Below, piece after piece: positions 58,306-64,000 of a DNA stretch of 64,000 nt. Made by a program: the position numbers and the translations under genes. The notes under the pieces are model-generated. The model made no database searches and had not been told where the DNA came from. It saw only the letters and a list, made by a program, of their open reading frames with translations. The first letter of the stretch is position 1. Every line of letters starts with the position of its first letter. The DNA comes from Ligula intestinalis (Eukaryota; Platyhelminthes; Cestoda; Diphyllobothriidea; Diphyllobothriidae), in NCBI GenBank assembly GCA_036362985.1, contig JAYGXS010000007.1, forward strand, positions 10,780,558 through 10,844,557. Direction: 5' to 3'.

Positions 58306-60822
58306 CTAGAGCTGAAGGGCGAACATCCCGCGAGCTGATTGGCCACTGCGGATATCCACGGGCGTAGCCGCTGGGGGTGCGGCTGGCCGGCCCATCAGAT
58401 AGCCCCGTCCGGATCGCGCGGCGACCATGTGCGCTGTTTTCGGTGATTCATAGCTCTCCTCAGCTACACTTGGGTCCGCCGTTGGGTGCTGCAGGAAGCC
58501 CGCTGCCGCCCCTGGTGACATGCGACGCATGCCCTGTGGGAGATAGTAGCCGACGCTGTCGAAGACTGCCGGCTTCGTAGGCTCACAGTCTGCGACACCG
58601 CCTCCTCCTCCTCCACCGCCGACAAATTTGAAGGGAACGCTGCCATCGCCGCCGCCGCCACCGACTTGAAAGCATCCCTGTTGGTCGGGCACTGCCGAGT
58701 GGGAGCTACTGCCGGTACTTTTGGTGCTACTGTTAGTTCCACTGGGACATTTGTACCCGTTGGGCAGCTGATTGTACACTGGCGGCGTTGTCAACTCTGC
58801 CGCCGCCGCAGTCGAGATACTGCAGGATGCGGGAAACTGCGGCTCACCTCCGTCTTCCCTCATAGGGCAGATCTGGTTGTAGGCATAGGTCATGCCTCCT
58901 GTCGTGGGTTCCACCGGGTTGCCGTAGTTGACCAGACCACCTGCGCCTGGTGGCCCCTGCGGTTGCCAGTAGGAGGAGGCGGTGGAGGAGGAGGAGGGTG
59001 GGGAGGGCCCCTTGGAGGCCGGACTCCAAGTGGTCATCTGTAGGGGGGACACATTCTGCTGCTGCTGCAGATGCTGCTGCCGTTCCTCCAACTTTGGCTG
59101 CTTCTCCAGTAGCAGATCAGAGAACGCGTTGGTCCGTGGCGGCTGCGGCTGCGGTTGCCAACCGCGGTCCTCCGGCTGCTGGGGCGATGAGGAGACCTGA
59201 GAGGGCGTTGGGTAGGCCGACGAGAAGGGCTGGTTGGGCGACTGGAAGGCCAGTTGATCGCCAACGCCGGCACCTCCTCCCCCACCGCTACTGCTGCCAC
59301 CGAAAGCACCCAGCTCTGAGCCGGTACCGGTTCCAGTTTCGATTCCACCGCCGCCGCCGCCACCCCCATCACCGCCTTCTTCGTCTTCATCTCCACCCGA
59401 TGTGGAGGAACTGGAAGAGGGGGTACTGCCTGGTGGAAGGTCCTTGGATGCGGAGTGTTGGCGGGAAGAGGAGGCCGCGGACTCGGCCAATCGACTGCCG
59501 GACGCAGACCGGCGTTGTTTATACTCCATCAGCAGAGCCAACATCCGGGTTAGTCCTCTGGCGGTGGCCTCATCGATGGGGCAGCTGTCGGTGTAGTCGT
59601 AGACGTCAATGGCCGCCTGGTGCTCCAACAGAATTTGCGCCGCTTCCAGTGAGTTCTCTCGCACTGCCAGCATCAGGGGTGTTCGGTCGCAGTCATCGCG
59701 CGCCTCCAGCATGCGTGTGAAGCCCTTGGTGTGCGAGATGCGAATCAGCAGGGGTGCCGCGTTCAGCACGGCAGCCCAGTGCACCAGATTCCGCCCGGTC
59801 TCATCCACACCCTGAATGGAGCAGCCCTCGTCCAGCAGGAGTTTGGTCACTTCGCTGCAGCCGGCTTTCAGCGAGACCATCAGCGGAGTGGAGCGGCGGA
59901 TCTCAATTTGTCGTGTGCGTCGACGCGACTCGGCTGCCGGCTTTTCGGTGCCACCTTCTCCACCGGTTGCGCTCACCGCATGACTGCTGCCGCTGCTTCG
60001 ACTGCAAGTGATGGCCTCCCGCTCCAGGCGGTAGAGCGCGGTGGTGGTCTCAATCCCATCGGTGGCCGCAGACGCGGTGAGGGGGGATCGTCCATCCTTG
60101 TCGAGACATAGGAGCGCCAGACTGGGGTCGGAGGCCGCCGCATTGGTGCCGCCGCTGCCACCGCCTTCTTCAGCCACAAGGCTGCCGCACAGACGTCTAA
60201 TGGCCCGCGCTCCGACGTTCATGCGCGCAGCCAGGTGCAGAATTGTCTCCCCGTTGAGGGGGTTTCGGGTGGTGACGAAGCACTCCTGATGTTGCAGTTT
60301 CTCCGCGCCTGGTGCACCTGCTCCGCAACCACCACGCGTGGGCGGCAGGTAGGCACCGTGCGCATCCGCGCCGGGGGGTCCGCTGCCCATTGGCTGGAGA
60401 CTGTAGGCTTGGCTGCCCTTGAGGGCAGTGTTGCTGTTGTTGTCGACGGCGGTAGAGTAGGAGCGTTTTAGGAGATTCTGCTGTTGTCTCTGCTGCTGCT
60501 GCTGGAGGACTTGACTGTTGCGTACAATGTGTTCCATCTTGGTGAGGGCGTCCGTGCTGATTGGATGCAGGCCATCGCAGGCGCCCATGGTGGCCGTCAG
60601 TTCTGAGGTGAGAGCAGCCGCAGTGGATCTGGCTGTCGGCCGCTGCAGATTGGGTGTCCTGGGCGGGGCCTCAGTGGAGCGGAAGGCTGCCTGTGGTTGT
60701 TCTAGACCGCCGGGACCCATAACCGGCTTGGGATATACCCCACCGCTGCGGGGAGCCGCCGACGTAAACGCTTCCATCCGATCGGAGCAGAGGAGCCCCA
60801 CGCCTTCATCGAAGATATCGGG
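58306..60822 (-). CDS. Notch: Notch receptor, intracellular domain, last exon (ankyrin repeats and C-terminal tail)
   Basis: The exon starts after the acceptor TCCATTTTAG with PDIFDEGVGLLCSDRM (compare the PDLDD segment after the Notch RAM region) and runs 838 codons to TAG. A Gln-rich linker (QVLQQQQQRQQQ) precedes divergent Notch-type ankyrin repeats in the usual order: NGETILHLAARMN, DKDGRSPLTAS, RSTPLMVSLKAG...EVTKLLLDEG, ETGRNLVHWAAVLN, CDRTPLMLAVRENSLEAAQI and TDSCPIDEATARGLTRM (about residues 180-430 counting from the GTG at 60,801). A long insert (about residues 260-300) splits the repeats. The tail is low-complexity (Gly, Ser, Pro, Gln). Cleaved Notch intracellular domain acts in the nucleus as a coactivator with the CSL DNA-binding protein. 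The repeat order and the RAM exon upstream make Notch far more likely than a generic ankyrin protein. Confidence 0.9.
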   Translation of the reverse strand, partial: PDIFDEGVGLLCSDRMEAFTSAAPRSGGVYPKPVMGPGGLEQPQAAFRSTEAPPRTPNLQRPTARSTAAALTSELTATMGACDGLHPISTDALTKMEHIVRNSQVLQQQQQRQQQNLLKRSYSTAVDNNSNTALKGSQAYSLQPMGSGPPGADAHGAYLPPTRGGCGAGAPGAEKLQHQECFVTTRNPLNGETILHLAARMNVGARAIRRLCGSLVAEEGGGSGGTNAAASDPSLALLCLDKDGRSPLTASAATDGIETTTALYRLEREAITCSRSSGSSHAVSATGGEGGTEKPAAESRRRTRQIEIRRSTPLMVSLKAGCSEVTKLLLDEGCSIQGVDETGRNLVHWAAVLNAAPLLIRISHTKGFTRMLEARDDCDRTPLMLAVRENSLEAAQILLEHQAAIDVYDYTDSCPIDEATARGLTRMLALLMEYKQRRSASGSRLAESAASSSRQHSASKDLPPGSTPSSSSSTSGGDEDEEGGDGGGGGGGGIETGTGTGSELGAFGGSSSGGGGGAGVGDQLAFQSPNQPFSSAYPTPSQVSSSPQQPEDRGWQPQPQPPRTNAFSDLLLEKQPKLEERQQHLQQQQNVSPLQMTTWSPASKGPSPPSSSSTASSYWQPQGPPGAGGLVNYGNPVEPTTGGMTYAYNQICPMREDGGEPQFPASCSISTAAAAELTTPPVYNQLPNGYKCPSGTNSSTKSTGSSSHSAVPDQQGCFQVGGGGGDGSVPFKFVGGGGGGGGVADCEPTKPAVFDSVGYYLPQGMRRMSPGAAAGFLQHPTADPSVAEESYESPKTAHMVAARSGRGYLMGRPAAPPAATPVDIRSGQSARGMFALQL

Positions 60823-61089
60823 CTAAAATGGAGTAAATTTGAGAGTTGTTTGAGTAAAAGGTGGGAAGTCTCATTCGTAAAAACGGGGCAAACAATAACG
60901 ATTCAATTCAGACATTTGCCGATTCATGCAAAGTCTTCTGCGTAAAAATTCTTATAAAATCTAAAGGGTGTGTCAAGATAAGACTTCGCTAATGCGTAAT
61001 CTCTAAACGAAATGGACAAGATATTAACAATTTTCACAAGATCTTAGCAAAGATTCAGCCAGTCTGTATTGAATTTGCAATCTTAGGAG

Positions 61090-61850
61090 GGAGCTTAAAA
61101 TAATCAACTATGATCAAAAATACTCCAATATAAAGAGCAGAATAAGTTCTTTCATTTCCATTCAAAGATTTATCATTTATTTTGACGGTACCTTGGAAAA
61201 AGATAGCGTTCACAGATATTCTTCAGCTAAATATCTAATTAAAGTGCTCTTTAGAAGGGTAATCGATTCTGAAAAGTTTTTTCATTCATTTTAATCCACA
61301 TTAATATCATACTGTGGACGTTTGGTTTGGCTGGCTTAAAAAATATGACCTACATGATTATCTCCATGAGAACTTATAGTCAAAAATTCACTTTTTGGTA
61401 AATGCTTTAAATAAATGCCTTATTTTAAAGGTTTTGATATACACATCGAACATAACCTGCATTTATAGAAAAAAGCTTGAAAAAACCAGAAATGATTGCC
61501 GGAATTTAAAAAATTATCTTAAACTACTTGTTATCCGATACGTGAAATATGTATAAACAAATTTGACAAAAAAAATATTTCTTCGATATAAAGAAAATAT
61601 GTTACTTTTTATTTTACCCATTAATTACATTGAGATTTATTGGTCTAATTTTTAGCTCTTTTTCATGTCTGCAGAGCTTGATAAAGCATAAGAAAATTTT
61701 ATCTTTCTTTAAAAACATTTCGGACTTTTTATATTCCTTCTAAGTTGCAAACTTGACTAAGGTTGTGCATTATTACTTCAGAGTTTTCGTACATGCATTA
61801 ATGCCAGTTTGTCGGTGCTTATCAATCTTTCGCAAATTTTGGCAACTGCA
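61090..61850. repeat. Dispersed AT-rich repeat, copy 2, in Notch intron
   Basis: Collinear with 54,255-55,340 but without the foldback. No coding signal. Confidence 0.6.
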
Positions 61851-62049
61851 TGAATGTCAGCCCGCACTGTAAGTCATTGTATAAATGGGCAAGAAGGTGG
61901 TTGTTCGCTGTCCGAAATAATTTCTTTATCTCTCTGAACTTCCAAACTTTTGCTGGCGTCGAGCATCGGATCTATAAGCTCCATAAGCCAAGCAGCAGTT
62001 ATAGGGGATTTGGGCCAATCAAATATCAAGAACGCCAGTCCGCAGGAGA

Positions 62050-62290
62050 CTGTGTAGGTTTGTGTATGCTCATGTCAGATCGATACATCGATTGACTGCG
62101 TTCTCATCGGGGCCCCGGCTTCAATCGATTTGCAGATCATTTCTTTTCGTTAGCATGGAAGATTACCTTCCCTGCTGCGACTCGTGGCCCATTTCGGCCG
62201 CGTCAGAAATGGGACAAGCTGCAAGCTGACGAAAGTCTGGGTCTCTGGTGAGAACTCAGTCAATCGACGTATCGGTTTGGCGCCTGCATG
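62050..62290. repeat. Dispersed repeat with ATCGAT palindrome, copy 3
   Basis: CAGATCGATACATCGATTGA near 62,077, CTTCAATCGATT, then GTGAGAACTCAGTCAATCGA. Partner copies are at 1,430 and 51,330. Confidence 0.5.
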
Positions 62291-62552
62291 CAGAATCCTG
62301 CACAGTCACCTCTGGCTTTACTAAGGTTTGATTGGCCCCTAACACTTTAATCTTTGCTTGTTTTTTTGCAGCTTTTAACTCTGGTGATGGACTCCGGTAA
62401 AAGTTCCACGAACAAAGATCGGAGGTGGTGGTGATGGTGGTTTAAGATGAGCACCCGTACGTTGGGGTTGCAAAACAAATCTCCCAAAAACAGACCGACA
62501 AAATCTCGGAACCACTGTCTGATCAGAGCAAAAGCGTCCTCTCAGTACCTAC

Positions 62553-62830
62553 CAGTGACAGACTGCCCGAGTATCGGGGCCGCTTGCCACTGGGCTGGAG
62601 GATGTCCTCCAGTTCGGATGCGGCTGAGTTGTGCTCATTCTTGTTTGCAGGTGTAGACTCAGAGGTCACCGCGGAGCCCCCGCCAGGAGCTTGTCGGCCA
62701 TGCGAGTAGTTCCCTAAGCCCTGGCTGAAGGGGAGGTGGGGAAACCATATACCGCTGGTCCGAACTCGCTTGGCTGCCTGTTTCCAGGGCCTTCGTTGAA
62801 TCACGACGAAAACCAGTAGAATAATCAATG
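62553..62830 (-). CDS. Notch: Notch receptor, transmembrane and RAM exon
   Basis: A 278-bp exon with acceptor CCACCTTTCAG and donor GTAGGT. After two phase bases it reads LIILLVFVVIQRRPWKQAA, the end of a membrane helix followed by a basic stop-transfer segment, then KRVRTSGIWFPHLPFSQG, carrying the W-F-P core of the Notch RAM motif that binds CSL. It ends GKRPRYSGSLSL in phase 0 and joins PDIFDE at 60,822, so the junction reproduces the basic-RAM-to-PDLDD order of known Notch proteins. The exon encoding the rest of the helix and the gamma-secretase site should lie upstream (above 62,830), where I could not identify it. Confidence 0.85.
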
Positions 62831-63375
62831 CTGAAAGGTGGGAAGGAAAGCGGGACGGAAATGTAGAAAAATTGAAGCTTCAGCCGATTAAAAAACTTAT
62901 AAACACACGATTTTGAGTTTCATTACAGCTCAACCTGCAGGAACATGTCAAATATCGCCATTAGAGGCTGTTTTTATTGTCTGCTTTCCCTAACATTCAG
63001 GTGTTGTTTTGTTACCCTATGCGCGTTCCAAACGAACTTTTAGTACGCTAGAAAATGGATAAATCAACGCCAATGTATTACATTTGGGAAGGGGGTTAGA
63101 AACACCACAAAAGAGAATAACTTTTGCTAGGACTACCCGCTGAACAGGCAGAAAACAAGCAGTAGCCCCTTAAGTCGTACGTCGGGGGAAGCAGGAGTGA
63201 TTTTCCGAGGGCCGAAAGTTTCACTACCATTAAAAATAAAAAAGCCCCTCAGGTTAGGCTCAACTGGGGTTCACTTTTCTTCGTAAGAAATGTACAGTAG
63301 AAGATCAGCTGACGAGCTTAATCCGTTCCAGCAGCATCGAGTTCGTCCTGTGCAACACTCGTCTTGCAAAACCTA
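62831..63375. other. Upstream Notch intron or intergenic sequence
   Basis: I see no exon resembling the Notch negative regulatory region or EGF repeats. The sequence is short on open frames. Confidence 0.4.
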
Positions 63376-63379
63376 GCCA

Positions 63380-63870
63380 ATCAAACCACATCCGTTCACT
63401 GATTGGCTGCAGGCGACCGAAGGTCCACGCCCTGGGGAGCAAGACTCAACGGCGGACACGATAGGTCGACCGTCGTACTCAATGGTGTCTACCACGAGTT
63501 CCAGCAAGCTGAAGCAACGCGATGACTGCGGCTGAATTACAGTGAAAGTAGACTCGTCGGATCTACCCCACTCTCTCACCACTACCCCACCTGAACACGG
63601 TGTCAAGACAAAAGTCAAGAAGACCGAAGATGGGGGGCGTAGGCGGTTGACGCGACCAACACTCAACACGCATGCCAACAGCACGTCTCGCTAGGTAGGC
63701 TCCCCCGTGCGCGGGAGCGCCATAAAGGCTGCATTAAGAAGGAGCCGTTGAGCCTGAATCTCAGTCTGCAGGAAGCCACTCTACACAACAAGACACACAC
63801 TGGGCTAACTGCGCGGTCCTAGTTAACCCGTAAGTTTGCAACCCTCCAAGCCACGACTTTAAGCGCTGCG
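63380..63870. repeat. Unnamed dispersed repeat, copy F
   Basis: TTCACTGATTGGCTGCAGGC (about 63,393), AAGTCAAGAAGACCGAAG (about 63,613), AATCTCAGTCTGCAGG and CCCTCCAAGCCACGACTTTA followed by AGCGC (63,843) match copies A and C. Confidence 0.65.
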
Positions 63871-63952
63871 CGATAGCTTCAAGCGCATCAGCAACAGGCG
63901 ACCGCCTAGCTGATCGGTCGCCTGAGGTGGGATGGGCGCAGTGCTAACGGCA

Positions 63953-63953
<1 letters not shown>

Positions 63954-64000
<47 letters not shown>
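63954..64000. repeat. CA dinucleotide microsatellite running off the window
   Basis: At least 23 perfect CA units up to the last base of the window. True length unknown. Confidence 0.95.

Larger units (their letters stand above)
60823..62552 (-). other. Notch intron containing repeats
   Basis: Intron between the RAM exon and the last exon, GT-AG on the minus strand (GTAGGT at 62,552 down to TTTTAG at 60,823). The exons on both sides meet in phase 0. It holds copies of two dispersed repeats (61,090-61,850 and 62,050-62,290). Confidence 0.8.

Noticed and set aside
58377..60826. Plus-strand ORFs up to 256 codons opposite the Notch exon
   Set aside because: They are GC-driven shadows of the Notch coding frame, with low-complexity composition and no family motif.

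Overview
The window is eukaryotic and reads like repeat-rich DNA from an invertebrate, most plausibly a parasitic flatworm, perhaps a diphyllobothriid-type tapeworm. That is an inference from exon-intron genes with GT-AG junctions, many decayed non-LTR retrotransposons, Penelope-like elements with GIY-YIG endonuclease remains, and long trinucleotide and CA arrays. No single sequence fixes the species. There is one 10-base run of N at 8368-8377. No host gene is complete except possibly one 99-codon ORF. All host exons I can support lie on the minus strand.

Host genes, left to right. (1) A tandem segmental duplication (about 1,690-6,345 and 10,390-13,090) carries two copies of a DUF5522 (C1orf53-like) gene. 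Each copy shows the same two exons, 148 and 102 bp, with conserved splice sites and the CCG-x2-CRH cysteine motif. (2) Two paralogous exons about 6.7 kb apart (25,036-25,377 and 31,716-32,035) encode proteins about 70% identical from a family I do not recognise. The second ends in a stop followed 21 bp on by AATAAA. (3) The 3' part of a Notch receptor gene (58,306-62,830) has a transmembrane/RAM exon with a W-F-P motif, then a large last exon with a PDIFDE segment, divergent ankyrin repeats and a long low-complexity tail.

Mobile DNA fills most of the rest. Non-LTR (LINE) pieces lie at 1-760, 5,530-5,790, 16,530-17,300, 18,600-19,970, 24,390-24,640, 28,310-29,650, 34,700-35,030, 37,560-37,740, 41,350-47,180 and 47,960-48,250. 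The 41-47 kb block looks like a younger element inserted into an older relative. A Gypsy-type LTR retrotransposon pol relic lies on the minus strand at 38,240-40,770. Penelope-like remnants lie at 3,260-4,955, 7,859-8,367 and 26,560-27,000. Several short sequences match the core of the hammerhead ribozymes known from Penelope-like elements, including a pair forming inverted termini around the 3.3-4.9 kb element and a roughly 90-bp solo insertion with a 9-bp target duplication. There are also tRNA-related SINE copies, several unnamed dispersed repeat families, three foldback hairpins, and GTA, GAA, GT and CA arrays.

The main points of interest are the hammerhead/Penelope system, the duplicated DUF5522 locus, the unrecognised paralogous small-protein pair, the nested LINEs and the divergent Notch intracellular domain. 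Long stretches (29.7-31.4, 32.1-34.5, 56.1-57.8 kb and others) show nothing I can support.
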